A stretch of 64,000 nucleotides of DNA from JAVVRP01 sp036654655 (GCA_036654655.1 JAVVRP010000002.1:1-64000); one strand, 5' to 3'; positions 7,998 through 16,318 are shown, numbered from the stretch's first letter. Made by a program: numbers and translations. Notes: a model not told the origin generated them from the letters alone.

Positions 7998-8726
7998 ATG
8001 AAAAAAAGAGCAAAAGTTGTTTCAACAATAGTACTTTTAGCCTTGGCAATATTAACAATGTGCTATGGCGTGTTTTCTGCAACCAGCCAAAGTATAATGG
8101 TTTCTAACTCAATATCGTTTACTGCAACAGAAAAAGATATTTTTGTTGAAATTACAAGCATGTCTGTTAATTTTGTTGAATCTCAGGGGGTGTGCCCACC
8201 AGTTCCAAATTTTTCTGGCGGAATCCCTAACCTTGTTGCGCCTGCCATTGTTACAAAAGGCTCCGAAGAATCTCCGTTTTTTAAGTCCGATGTTTCCACT
8301 GTGGATCAACAATCAGCATCATGGGATATTAATGCAGACTTGCCAAACGGCACCGATGGTTTAAAGTTTACCGAAGAAAAACGTTTTATTGCAATAACAA
8401 TAAATTTTAAAAATATGACAAAGTTTGCAATTAAAGCACAGGTTAAAAGCAGTGACGATAAACAAATTTTTAACTTGCCACCAGGTGTATTTTTGGTTAA
8501 TTCAAAAACAGGTGAACAAAGTCTTAACGGTGATACCCCAATTAACACATACGACATTGCAACGGCAGATGGCTACACAATTCTTAATGATGGTGGAAAA
8601 GTCCTTAAATCAGGTAAATTATATGTAATTTTATACCTATATTATATAAATCAAACCATAGCACCTGATGTTGGCAACAGAAACATGAAACTTTCTATTG
8701 AATTTTCCAAAAATGTTATGCCTTAA
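7998..8726 (+). CDS. TasA/camelysin-like secreted protein 1
   Basis: 242 residues. The N-terminus is MKKRAKVVSTIVLLALAI, then CYGVFSATSQSI: a signal peptide ending in the GVxxAT motif shared with the proteins at 9078 and 9950. The mature part is beta-rich, with a VSNSISFTATEKDI strand right after the signal and an ITINFKNMTKFAIKAQVK block like those of TasA/camelysin (M73-like) fibre subunits. Such proteins are processed by SipW-type signal peptidases, two of which are encoded at 29890 and 30910. Fibre formation is inference. The stop codon lies inside the terminator hairpin. Confidence 0.7.
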   Translation: MKKRAKVVSTIVLLALAILTMCYGVFSATSQSIMVSNSISFTATEKDIFVEITSMSVNFVESQGVCPPVPNFSGGIPNLVAPAIVTKGSEESPFFKSDVSTVDQQSASWDINADLPNGTDGLKFTEEKRFIAITINFKNMTKFAIKAQVKSSDDKQIFNLPPGVFLVNSKTGEQSLNGDTPINTYDIATADGYTILNDGGKVLKSGKLYVILYLYYINQTIAPDVGNRNMKLSIEFSKNVMP

Positions 8727-8746
8727 ACAAGACATAACATTTTTTG
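8710..8746 (+). terminator. Terminator overlapping the stop of TasA-like gene 1
   Basis: AAAATGTTATG (8710-8720) pairs with CATAACATTTT (8733-8743), followed by T residues. The stop codon TAA is in the loop. Confidence 0.75.
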
Positions 8747-8925
8747 TAGAACAAGCGGATAAATTTAAAACGCCACACAAAAACTCAAACTACTGGGGCT
8801 GTCCGTTAAAAGTTTTTGCAAAACTTTTTCAAACTCCTGCGGAGTTTGTGGCTCGCTTCGCTCGCCCCGTCCAGCCCTGCAAAAAAATAAAATATTTTGT
8901 ATAAATAACATTTTTTGTAGAACAA
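8734..8925. repeat. 21-bp direct repeats flanking cloverleaf element 3
   Basis: ATAACATTTTTTGTAGAACA plus one further A occurs at 8734-8754 and 8905-8925. GATAAAT follows each copy four bases later (8758-8764, 8929-8935). The first copy includes the 3' arm and T run of the terminator. The arrangement looks like a duplicated segment with the GC-rich element between the copies. Confidence 0.85.
8795..8878. repeat. Cloverleaf element 3 (looser relative)
   Basis: Outer arms GGGGCTG (8795-8801) and CAGCCCT (8872-8878) enclose three hairpins: AAAAGTTTT/AAAACTTTT (8808-8828, loop TGC), CAAACTCC/GGAGTTTG (8830-8848, loop TGC), and an imperfect GGCTCGC/GCTCGCC hairpin (8850-8866). Overall plan and TGC loops match elements 1 and 2, but the outer stem is shorter and the last hairpin has two mismatches. 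An alternative GGGGC/GCCCC outer pairing exists. Confidence 0.7.
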
Positions 8926-8998
8926 TATGATAAATGCTAATATTAAATTGTGGCATTTAAGTGCAATAAAAATATTTTTTAAAAGTGCCTAAAATCGT

Positions 8999-9027
8999 TT
9001 GGACAAAAAAAAATAATGTGCTATTAT
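8999..9027 (+). promoter_or_regulatory. Promoter of TasA-like gene 2
   Basis: TTGGAC (8999-9004), 17-nt spacer, TATTAT (9022-9027). Confidence 0.65.
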
Positions 9028-9077
9028 TACAATGTAAACCAAAATCAAACAAAAATAAACAAAAAAAAGGAGAATTC

Positions 9078-9779
9078 ATGAAAAGAAAAGCAAAACTTAT
9101 CACAACATTTGCATCACTCGGTTTGGCCTTGGCTCTTATGGCTTACGGAGTATTTGCTGCAACATCACAAAGCATTGCAGTTACCAATACCATCACCTTT
9201 ACTGCAACAAAGGATATTGCCGCAACAGTTTACGGAACAAAATCAGCAGCAGTTGGCGCTGCACCTACGGGGGTTCCAACAGAAATTACAGCAGACCCAA
9301 CAACGGGTGGAGCAGAAACAGAAACAGCATATTCATCAACAGTGCTTGTAACAGAAACAACAACAACCATGGATGCTTGGGCACTTTCAAAAACCACACT
9401 TGATGTAACAAACAAATTTGTTGTTTACACATTTACAATCCAAAATGATGCTATCACAAGTGGTCCTGCCGCAAATGCTGGCCAAGATTTTAGCATTAAT
9501 GTTAAATTTTTGAATTCAATAGACAACACAAAAGTTCAACGTGAAGTTAGAGTTGGCGGAAATAAAGTTACAGAAGTCGCAGCAGAAGGCGCAGAGTCAG
9601 CAACACACACAATTGCAAAAATTACAGATAAACTTGCAAGAGGAGCTGGAATTGACACAAAAGGTGCAAAAATTACATTTGAAGTTATTTATAATCTTTA
9701 TGATATCAGTGCTTCAATAAATGCTGTTGACTATTCATTCTCAATTGAATTAAAAGAAGCAACAGTAACAACCCCATAA
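9078..9779 (+). CDS. TasA/camelysin-like secreted protein 2
   Basis: 233 residues from the ATG at 9078, chosen because AAGGAGAATTC precedes it and it starts a clear signal peptide (MKRKAKLITTFASLG, then MAYGVFAAT). The segment ATSQSIAVTNTITFTATKDI aligns with the protein at 7998, so the two are paralogues. The mature part is Ala/Thr-rich with many Val/Thr beta strands and ends VDYSFSIELKEA. Cytoplasmic cysteines are absent, as expected for an exported fibre-type protein. Predicted substrate of a SipW-like peptidase. Its codon use is more GC-rich than that of its neighbours (gca, aca), which suggests high expression. Confidence 0.72.
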   Translation: MKRKAKLITTFASLGLALALMAYGVFAATSQSIAVTNTITFTATKDIAATVYGTKSAAVGAAPTGVPTEITADPTTGGAETETAYSSTVLVTETTTTMDAWALSKTTLDVTNKFVVYTFTIQNDAITSGPAANAGQDFSINVKFLNSIDNTKVQREVRVGGNKVTEVAAEGAESATHTIAKITDKLARGAGIDTKGAKITFEVIYNLYDISASINAVDYSFSIELKEATVTTP

Positions 9780-9838
9780 GTTTAAAGAACTTTGTTTAAA
9801 TTAAAAAGAGCATTTAAACAAACGCTAATTAAAGTAAG

Positions 9839-9877
9839 AAAAAACAAAACGATTGTAAAAAACGTTTTGTTTTTTTG
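9839..9877 (+). terminator. Terminator after TasA-like gene 2
   Basis: AAAACAAAACG (9841-9851) pairs with CGTTTTGTTTT (9863-9873), followed by T residues. Confidence 0.75.
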
Positions 9878-9901
9878 TTTGTAAAATATGCAATAAAATG
9901 T

Positions 9902-9930
9902 TTGGTAAATTGTTGCAAATGCGGTATAAT
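9902..9930 (+). promoter_or_regulatory. Promoter of TasA-like gene 3
   Basis: TTGGTA (9902-9907), 17-nt spacer, TATAAT (9925-9930). Confidence 0.7.
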
Positions 9931-9949
9931 AAAAAAAAGTGGAGAGAAC

Positions 9950-10636
9950 ATGAAAAAGTTAAAACTTGTTGCAACAGCGGTGGCGTGCTTTTTAATTTTA
10001 GGGGTTATGGTGTTTGGCGTGTATGCAGCAACAACAACAAATGTTGCAATTTCAAATCAAATTCGTTTTACTTTGCAAGGTGAAGTTCTTGCAGAGGTAA
10101 GGGGTGCAGTTTTAAGAAAAACAGCAAGCGGATATTTTGCATATGAAGCAGAGCCCAACCCAATGAAAAACACTTCAAAAACGTATAAGCACAACAATAG
10201 CCATGCATCCGATTTTCCTGCATGGGCAATTGGATACACGGATTTTAAAAACAACAACGCACAACGCACATTTTGCATAAGAATAATTGTTCAAAATGTT
10301 CACCCGCAAGTTAACATGCGCCTTAATTTAATGGGCATTGCACGAGATTCCCGCCCAAATCCACCTTTTGTTGTTTCTGCAACTGTTGCAAACAACCTTT
10401 CAAGCATTAAAATTGCCGAAGAGTTGGACCTTGAAGCCTATGGAACAGTGGTTGCACTTGCTCCAACTGGAACAAGTGATTTGGAAAAGCGTACAGACAA
10501 AATTCCTGAAATGGTTATTAACAGTGGATTAAATTCTGTGTGCATTATTATGATAACTTACACCTTAACTGTAAATTTGGATGACATTCAACTTACTCAA
10601 AATATGGGGCTCACAATGACAAATATTGTTGATTAA
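9950..10636 (+). CDS. TasA/camelysin-like secreted protein 3
   Basis: 228 residues from the ATG at 9950 (GTGGAGAGA upstream; the frame extends upstream to 9875 but without a ribosome binding site). Signal peptide MKKLKLVATAVACFLILG, then VFGVYAATTTNVAISNQIRF, the same GVxAAT junction as the two preceding genes. The mature beta-rich domain ends with MITYTLTVNLDDIQLTQNM, comparable to the C-terminal strands of the 23401 protein and of the stub at the window start. Each of the three adjacent genes appears to have its own promoter and terminator, which suggests separate dosage rather than one operon. Confidence 0.7.
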   Translation: MKKLKLVATAVACFLILGVMVFGVYAATTTNVAISNQIRFTLQGEVLAEVRGAVLRKTASGYFAYEAEPNPMKNTSKTYKHNNSHASDFPAWAIGYTDFKNNNAQRTFCIRIIVQNVHPQVNMRLNLMGIARDSRPNPPFVVSATVANNLSSIKIAEELDLEAYGTVVALAPTGTSDLEKRTDKIPEMVINSGLNSVCIIMITYTLTVNLDDIQLTQNMGLTMTNIVD

Positions 10637-10651
10637 TGTTAAAATACAATT

Positions 10652-10680
10652 AAAAAATTACCTGTAACAGGTAATTTTTT
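10652..10680. terminator. Bidirectional terminator between TasA-like gene 3 and the minus-strand ORF
   Basis: AAAAAATTACCTG and CAGGTAATTTTTT form a perfect 13-bp stem with loop TAA. A and T tracts on both sides let it act in both directions. Confidence 0.85.
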
Positions 10681-10691
10681 TAACAAAAAAA

Positions 10692-11000
10692 TTAAACAAA
10701 ATTTTCTTGTAAAAGTTCTTCTTCTATTTGTGATTTATATAAACGATATTTACAGGCAAGTTCCAAAATATATCTTTGTTTTTCTGTTTGTGACATTCCC
10801 AAAAATTCTTCATTATTGCATAGCAAAAAAAGTGGATTAGAAACTTGTGAATTTTGTAAAACAAGTTCACGCACTTTTTTGCATAATTCAGCATCTTGTG
10901 AAGGGTCAATTTTGCTTATTATGCAAGTGCATTTGTTTTCATGCTTTTTTCCGCACAGCCTAAATTTTGCTTCTTTTGCAAAAGATGAAATACCTTTCAT
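10692..11000 (-). CDS. Conserved-looking small hypothetical protein
   Basis: 102 residues, soluble, with six cysteines or histidines in the first third (RLCGKKHENKCTCII), perhaps a metal site, and a charged alpha-helical C-terminal half (QTEKQRYILELACKYRLYKSQIEEEL). An AAGGAG site lies seven nt before the ATG and the gene converges on a strong terminator, so it is probably real. No family is recognised and no function is proposed. Confidence 0.6.
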   Translation of the reverse strand: MKGISSFAKEAKFRLCGKKHENKCTCIISKIDPSQDAELCKKVRELVLQNSQVSNPLFLLCNNEEFLGMSQTEKQRYILELACKYRLYKSQIEEELLQENFV

Positions 11001-11185
11001 AAAAAAACTCCTTACAATATAATTTTCAAAATTTTATTCTTTTGCAAAAGCACAAATATAAAAATATTTAACACATAAATAATAGCATTAATTTTTAAAT
11101 TATTGTTACAAAATTTATTTAATATTATATATTATAAGGTCTTTTTTTGGCATATTGCAAAAGTAAATAAATTGTGTAAGTTAAC

Positions 11186-11214
11186 TTGACAAAATTTTAA
11201 AAAAATGTTATTGT
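11186..11214 (+). promoter_or_regulatory. Promoter of the metalloprotease gene
   Basis: TTGACA (11186-11191), 17-nt spacer, TATTGT (11209-11214). Confidence 0.75.
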
Positions 11215-11237
11215 TTTAACAATTTTAAGGATGCTTT

Positions 11238-12602
11238 ATGAAAACAGTTTTTAATTTAAAAAACAAAAAGTTGGCAAATGTTGCAACGGCGTATTCTCCA
11301 CTAAAAAGTTTTGATGACAAAATAAAAAAAGGCAAGCAAAACAATGGTGTTTATCAAAAGTCATTAATCACATTTTGCATTGCAGGTGCATTTTGTTTGG
11401 CTGGCGGGCTTGCGTTGGATGGCTCTTATGAAAAATTAAATAACGATTTTCACGGGTTCACAAAAAGCCAAAAGCAAATTATTGAACTTGCAGAAAGATA
11501 TAACGCAGATATGCAACTTTCAAGCAAAAATTTTTATTTGGGGCATTCAATTTTAAAAAGTAATGGAAACTATCCAATTTGGGTGAACATTGATGAATCA
11601 TTAAAAAGCAAGTGTGGCAATCAAATTGAACAAGCATTTAAAATTTGGGAGCAATGGATGCAACCAATTAATGATGAATATAAGTTTGAATTTGTTAATC
11701 AAAACCAACTTTTAGAGGCACAAAAAGTTTTTCAATCAACAATAAGTGTTGTTGATGAAAATCTTGAAATAGAAGGTGGAACGTTGTTTGGCACATCTGG
11801 TTCGGTTGGGCTTTTTGATATTGCGTTATCAAGAGTAACAAACAAAAGTTTTATAAAAATAAACTCAAAAAGCATGGAAAACGATAAAAAACGTCTTTTG
11901 CATGTTGTTGTTCATGAAATTGGTCATTCAATGGGCTTGGACGATGTTTATGAAAACTGTTTCACAAGAGATCATACAACATTTATGGGGGATAGTTCTT
12001 TTCCAGAAAGGTTGTTAATGCTTTCTGAAAATGATGTTAAAGTGCTTGTGGCAAAATATGCAAAAGAATATATAACAAACCCACAAAATCAAAAAAAAGA
12101 ATTAGAAAGATTGGATAAATACATTAATGATTATTCAAAATTTGTAAAAATGGAAATTATTAAAGAGGCAATAAAAAAAATATCTGCAACTGGTGATTCA
12201 TTGCAAAAAATTGACATTGACAAATTAAAAGACGTAAACTTTTCTTCGTTTTGGAATGAAGTTAATTTTGATAAAAACAAAGAAGAATATGATTTTATTT
12301 TTTGCAACGAAAATTTTAAATTAAACAACAACGAATTTAATTTAGTTGTAAACGGAAAATCCAAGGACGGAAAAACTGTTATTGCACCTCAAAATTACAG
12401 CGGGACAACTGAAATTGATGATTTTTTTGTACAAATTTATGGTTATCCGTTTTCTTTGAATTCAGATGTGGTTAAAAAACCAAAAAATTATGTGTTTATA
12501 GTAAAAATAGATAATGAATTCAAATTAATGATTATTGATAGTTTTGCAAGAATTTTTAAAGAAAACAATTTAAGTTTAAATCAAGATTTTGCAAATTGTT
12601 AA
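11238..12602 (+). CDS. Membrane-anchored metzincin-like zinc metalloprotease
   Basis: 454 residues. A 42-residue basic N-terminus is followed by one hydrophobic segment at about 43-61 (SLITFCIAGAFCLAGGLAL), consistent with a type II anchor and an extracellular catalytic domain. The zinc site is H226-E227-x2-H230-x2-G233-x2-D236 (VHEIGHSMGLDD), the metzincin pattern with Asp as third ligand as in snapalysin-type enzymes. A TTFMG sequence with M250 fits the Met-turn. The C-terminal 190 residues are Lys- and Asn-rich and unrecognised. Could be a matrixin-like M10 relative or a new family. Substrates are unknown; the adjacent exported proteins are candidates only by proximity. Confidence 0.75.
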   Translation: MKTVFNLKNKKLANVATAYSPLKSFDDKIKKGKQNNGVYQKSLITFCIAGAFCLAGGLALDGSYEKLNNDFHGFTKSQKQIIELAERYNADMQLSSKNFYLGHSILKSNGNYPIWVNIDESLKSKCGNQIEQAFKIWEQWMQPINDEYKFEFVNQNQLLEAQKVFQSTISVVDENLEIEGGTLFGTSGSVGLFDIALSRVTNKSFIKINSKSMENDKKRLLHVVVHEIGHSMGLDDVYENCFTRDHTTFMGDSSFPERLLMLSENDVKVLVAKYAKEYITNPQNQKKELERLDKYINDYSKFVKMEIIKEAIKKISATGDSLQKIDIDKLKDVNFSSFWNEVNFDKNKEEYDFIFCNENFKLNNNEFNLVVNGKSKDGKTVIAPQNYSGTTEIDDFFVQIYGYPFSLNSDVVKKPKNYVFIVKIDNEFKLMIIDSFARIFKENNLSLNQDFANC

Positions 12603-12677
12603 ATTAATTATGTTTTTTATAAGTGCATGTTTGTTTTAAAAAATTATGAACAAACAATTTTTGCATAAACAAAATAA

Positions 12678-12706
12678 TTGCAAATCAACGGCAAATTTGT
12701 TATACT
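12678..12706 (+). promoter_or_regulatory. Promoter of the alaS-trpS cluster
   Basis: TTGCAA (12678-12683), 17-nt spacer, TATACT (12701-12706). Confidence 0.75.
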
Positions 12707-12738
12707 AAACAAAATATATCTTATTTAAAGGGACAATT

Positions 12739-14514
12739 ATGAAAAAGATAACATCAAAACAACTTAAACAACTTTGGCATAAATTTTTTGAAAGTAAAGG
12801 CTTTGTACGCATTAAAAATAGTTCTTTGGTGCCAGAAAATGACGCCACAGTATTGTTTACAACGGCAGGCATGCATCCGCTTGTGCCATATCTGCTTGGT
12901 GAAAAACATCCGGGCGGAACAAAACTTTTTAATGTTCAAAGATGTGTAAGAACAAATGATATTGACGAAGTTGGTGATGCAAGCCATTGTACTTTTTTTG
13001 AAATGCTAGGTAACTGGACTTTGGGAGAGTGCAACAAAACAGAAATGGTTGAAAACAGTTACCAATTTTTAACAAAATGGCTGGAAATTCCACAGCAAAA
13101 ATTGGCGGTTACAGTTTTTGAGGGTGACGAAGTTGCTCCAAAGGACACAGAAACTGCGAATGCATGGAAAAAATGTGGGCTTAATGAAAGTCAAATTTTT
13201 TATTTGCCCAAAAAAGATAATTGGTGGTCTTTGGGTGGAGGGGTTGGACCATGTGGTCCGGACACAGAAATGTTTATTGTTGCGGACACTCCAAAGTGCG
13301 GGCCTAATTGTAGCCCAGCATGTTCTTGTGGAAAGTATTTAGAAATTTGGAATGATGTTTTTATGCAATATAATTCACAAAAAGTTGGAGAAAAGGCACT
13401 TAAACTTCCAAAGCCAAACATAGACACGGGCATGGGTGTGGAAAGAACTGTTTGTGTTTTAAACGGAGTTAAGTCAGTTTATGATGTAGGTGTTTTTAAA
13501 AATATGATAGATTTTATCAGCAAGCAAACAAACAAAAACTATTTAGAAAACAAAAAAGCATTTAGGATAATTGTGGACCATGTTAGGGCTGTTACTTTTA
13601 TGTTGGGAGATAATGCAAAACTTTTGCCATCAAATGTTGGTGCAGGATACGTTTTAAGAAGGCTAATTCGCAGAGGGCAAAACTATGCGAGAGAATTGGA
13701 CTTAAAAATTAACGATTTTATTTATCTTGCAGATATTGTGATTGCAGAATTTGGCGAAGAATACCCCGAACTTATGCAAAACAAAGATGTAATTAAAGCC
13801 GAACTTAAAAACGAGTGTGAAAAATTTCAAAACACGCTTCAACAAGGGCATAAAGAATTTGAGCGTGTTATAAGCAATTTGCAAGGCAACAAAATTGATG
13901 GAGCAAGTGCATTTAAACTTTATGACACATATGGTTTTCCGCTTGAATTAACAAAAGAACTTGCCTCCGAAAAGGGCATTGTTGTGGACGAAAACTCTTT
14001 TGCAAAAGCATTTGAACATCATCAAGAACTTTCAAGAATGGGAGCAGAACAGCATTTTAAGGGCGGGCTTGCAGACCAAAGTCAGGCAAGTGCAAATTTG
14101 CATACTGCAACTCATATTATGCTTGCGGGATTAAGAAAAATGTTTGGCAATGAAGTTTGTCAGCGTGGAAGTAACATAACCCCCGAAAGATTAAGATTTG
14201 ATTTTAATTGTGACCATAAAATGACCCCCGAAGAAATTAAGCAACTAGAAGATTTTGTAAACGATGTTATTTGTAAAAAAATATCAGTGGTTTGTGAAGA
14301 ACTGAGTTTGGAAGAAGCAAAAAAAAGTGGAGCAACCGGAATTTTTGAAAGTAAATATGGCGAAATGGTAAAAGTTTACACCATAGGTGATATAAGCAAA
14401 GAAATTTGTGGCGGACCGCATGCTAACAACACAGGAGATTTAGTTAAATTTACAATTCAAAAAGAAGAGAGTAGTTCGTCAGGAATAAGAAGAATTAAAG
14501 CAATAATAGGATAA
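12739..14514 (+). CDS. alaS: Alanyl-tRNA synthetase, short form without C-Ala domain
   Basis: AlaRS charges tRNA-Ala. The catalytic core is present (TTAGMHPLVPYLLG, RTNDIDEVGD, TFFEMLGNW), as is the editing domain with its zinc or catalytic residues H455-x3-H459 (HTATH) and C557-x3-H561 (CGGPH, usually CGGTH). The product is 591 residues, against about 870 in most bacteria; it ends directly after the editing domain and has no DHHA1/C-Ala dimerisation region. The gene is not frameshifted: the stop is followed by an SD and trpS 12 nt later. As far as I recall, similarly short AlaRS forms occur in small-genome lineages such as the candidate phyla radiation, so acquisition by transfer is possible. 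Confidence 0.93.
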   Translation: MKKITSKQLKQLWHKFFESKGFVRIKNSSLVPENDATVLFTTAGMHPLVPYLLGEKHPGGTKLFNVQRCVRTNDIDEVGDASHCTFFEMLGNWTLGECNKTEMVENSYQFLTKWLEIPQQKLAVTVFEGDEVAPKDTETANAWKKCGLNESQIFYLPKKDNWWSLGGGVGPCGPDTEMFIVADTPKCGPNCSPACSCGKYLEIWNDVFMQYNSQKVGEKALKLPKPNIDTGMGVERTVCVLNGVKSVYDVGVFKNMIDFISKQTNKNYLENKKAFRIIVDHVRAVTFMLGDNAKLLPSNVGAGYVLRRLIRRGQNYARELDLKINDFIYLADIVIAEFGEEYPELMQNKDVIKAELKNECEKFQNTLQQGHKEFERVISNLQGNKIDGASAFKLYDTYGFPLELTKELASEKGIVVDENSFAKAFEHHQELSRMGAEQHFKGGLADQSQASANLHTATHIMLAGLRKMFGNEVCQRGSNITPERLRFDFNCDHKMTPEEIKQLEDFVNDVICKKISVVCEELSLEEAKKSGATGIFESKYGEMVKVYTIGDISKEICGGPHANNTGDLVKFTIQKEESSSSGIRRIKAIIG

Positions 14515-14526
14515 AAAAGGAGCAAA

Positions 14527-15567
14527 ATGAATTCAAAAATCATTTTAACAGGTGATAGGCCTACTGGAAAATTGCATATTGGACATTATGTTGGTTCTTT
14601 AAAAAACCGTATAGAATGTCAAAATTCTGGCAAATATGACATAATATTTATTATGATAGCAAATGCACAAGCGTTAACGGATAACTTTAAGTCGCCCGAA
14701 AAAGTATGCGAAAGTGTTATAGAAGTTGCAAAAGACTACCTTGCAATAGGGCTAGACCCAAAAAAATGCACAATGTTTGTGCAAAGCGAAATTCCAGAGT
14801 TAACAGAACTTACGTTTTATTACATGAATTTAGTTACATTAGAAAGATTAAAACGAAATCCAACAGTTAAACAAGAATTAGCCCAAAAAAATTTTGGAAC
14901 TGGTTTGCCCGTTGGTTTTTTGTGTTATCCAATCTCTCAGTGTGCAGATATAACTGCCTTTGAAGCAAACATAGTTCCAGTTGGAGAAGACCAGTTGCCA
15001 ATGCTGGAACAAACGCGGGAAATTGTAAGAAGTTTTAATGCAATATATGGTGATACTTTGATTGAGCCAACGGCATTGTTGCCAAGTAAAACATGTATGA
15101 GATTGCCAGGTCTGGACGGAAAATCCAAAATGAGCAAAAGTTTGGGCAATTGTATTTATTTGGCAGACACACCCGAGGAAATTAAAACAAAAGTTTTTTC
15201 AATGTACACCGATCCAGAGCATGTGCATGTTGCCGATGCAGGAAAAATTGAAGGCAACATGGTTTTCACATATTTAGATGTATTTTGCACACAAGAGCAT
15301 TTGAAAAGATTTTTGCCAGAATATTCAAACTTAGAAGACCTTAAAAATCACTATAAACGTGGTGGACTTGGTGATGTTACAATAAAAAATTTACTTGCAA
15401 AAATTTTGATAGACATAATTTCACCAATTTCTCAAAAACGCTTAACAATTACAAACGAGCAAGTTTTGGATGTTCTTAAAAAAGGGAATATAATTGCAAG
15501 ACAAAAAGCCAGTGAAACATTAAAAAAAGTAAAGCATGCAATGAAGTTGGACATGTTTAATAACTAA
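14527..15567 (+). CDS. trpS: Tryptophanyl-tRNA synthetase
   Basis: 346 residues, normal for class Ic TrpRS. The ATP-binding HIGH motif is at residues 17-20 (GKLHIGHYVGS) and the KMSKS loop at 201-205 (KSKMSKSLGN). TGDRPTGKLH replaces the usual TGxxPSGxLH start. AAAAAAGGAG lies just upstream of the ATG and 12 nt separate it from alaS, so the two synthetases are co-transcribed. Confidence 0.96.
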   Translation: MNSKIILTGDRPTGKLHIGHYVGSLKNRIECQNSGKYDIIFIMIANAQALTDNFKSPEKVCESVIEVAKDYLAIGLDPKKCTMFVQSEIPELTELTFYYMNLVTLERLKRNPTVKQELAQKNFGTGLPVGFLCYPISQCADITAFEANIVPVGEDQLPMLEQTREIVRSFNAIYGDTLIEPTALLPSKTCMRLPGLDGKSKMSKSLGNCIYLADTPEEIKTKVFSMYTDPEHVHVADAGKIEGNMVFTYLDVFCTQEHLKRFLPEYSNLEDLKNHYKRGGLGDVTIKNLLAKILIDIISPISQKRLTITNEQVLDVLKKGNIIARQKASETLKKVKHAMKLDMFNN

Positions 15568-15594
15568 CATCAACATTAAAAAATGGAGAGAAAA

Positions 15595-16032
15595 TTGAAA
15601 ATAAAAATTACTTCAAAAAGTTTAATAGAAACGCAAAAAATTGCGGGAAAATTTGCACTTGCTTGGAAGCCTCCACTTGTAATTAGTTTAATTGGAGATT
15701 TGGGCAGTGGCAAAACTGTTTTTGCAAAAGGGTTTGCAAAAGCACTTGGAATTAAAAAAAATGTAACAAGTCCAACTTTTACAATTTTAAATGATTATGA
15801 AAACAACCCACCGCTTTTTCACTTTGACATGTATCGCCTAAAAAACAAAGAGGAAGCATATGAACTTGGCTTTGATGAATATTTTGACCTTACAAAATTA
15901 AAAGGATTTTGTATTGTTGAGTGGGCTTGCAATGTATATGATTTACTTCCAGAGCGACATATGGAAATTGAGTTTATAAAAAAATCTAAAACCGAGCGAG
16001 AATTAATTATTGAAATGAAAGGAATAATTTAA
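15595..16032 (+). CDS. tsaE: tRNA threonylcarbamoyladenosine biosynthesis ATPase TsaE
   Basis: TsaE is the ATPase that works with TsaB and TsaD in forming t6A37 in ANN-decoding tRNAs. It contains a P-loop GDLGSGKTVFAKG, the switch-like SPTFTILNDY segment, and the FHFDMYRL and VEWACN motifs typical of the family. The TTG at 15595 is preferred because GGAGAG lies 4 nt upstream; the ATG at 15583 would place that SD inside the gene. About 145 residues, normal length. The tsaB-rimI fusion follows after a long low-complexity spacer. tsaD is not in this window. Confidence 0.93.
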   Translation: MKIKITSKSLIETQKIAGKFALAWKPPLVISLIGDLGSGKTVFAKGFAKALGIKKNVTSPTFTILNDYENNPPLFHFDMYRLKNKEEAYELGFDEYFDLTKLKGFCIVEWACNVYDLLPERHMEIEFIKKSKTERELIIEMKGII

Positions 16033-16318
16033 TAATCATTATTAAATTATTATTTATTATTAAACAAATAAACAAACAATTAAAATAAATAATTAAAACA
16101 ATTAAAATAATTAAAATAAATAATTAAAATAAATAACTAAAATAATTAAAACAAATAAACAAACAAGTAAATAAAACAAGAACTAATAAAATTAATGAAT
16201 AATTAAATAAAATAAGAACTAATAAAATCAATGAATAATTAAAACAAACAAACAAACAAATTAAATTAAATAATTAAATTAAATAAATAATTAAAAAAAG
16301 AATAAAAGGTGGATAAAA
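16033..16318. repeat. 286-bp G-poor A/T/C low-complexity spacer with 36-bp tandem repeat
   Basis: Built mostly of AAAT, AATT and AAAC steps, with very few G on this strand. A 36-bp unit is repeated twice (16169-16207 and 16205-16243, two substitutions; core AAGAACTAATAAAAT). It separates tsaE from tsaB-rimI where a short intergenic gap would be usual. No hairpin, promoter or ORF stands out. Confidence 0.8.

Larger units (their letters stand above)
8727..9077. other. Intergenic region with cloverleaf relative and flanking direct repeats
   Basis: No gene seen. It contains a GC-rich three-hairpin element (8795-8878), a 21-bp direct repeat on either side of it, and the promoter of the next gene. 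Confidence 0.7.
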
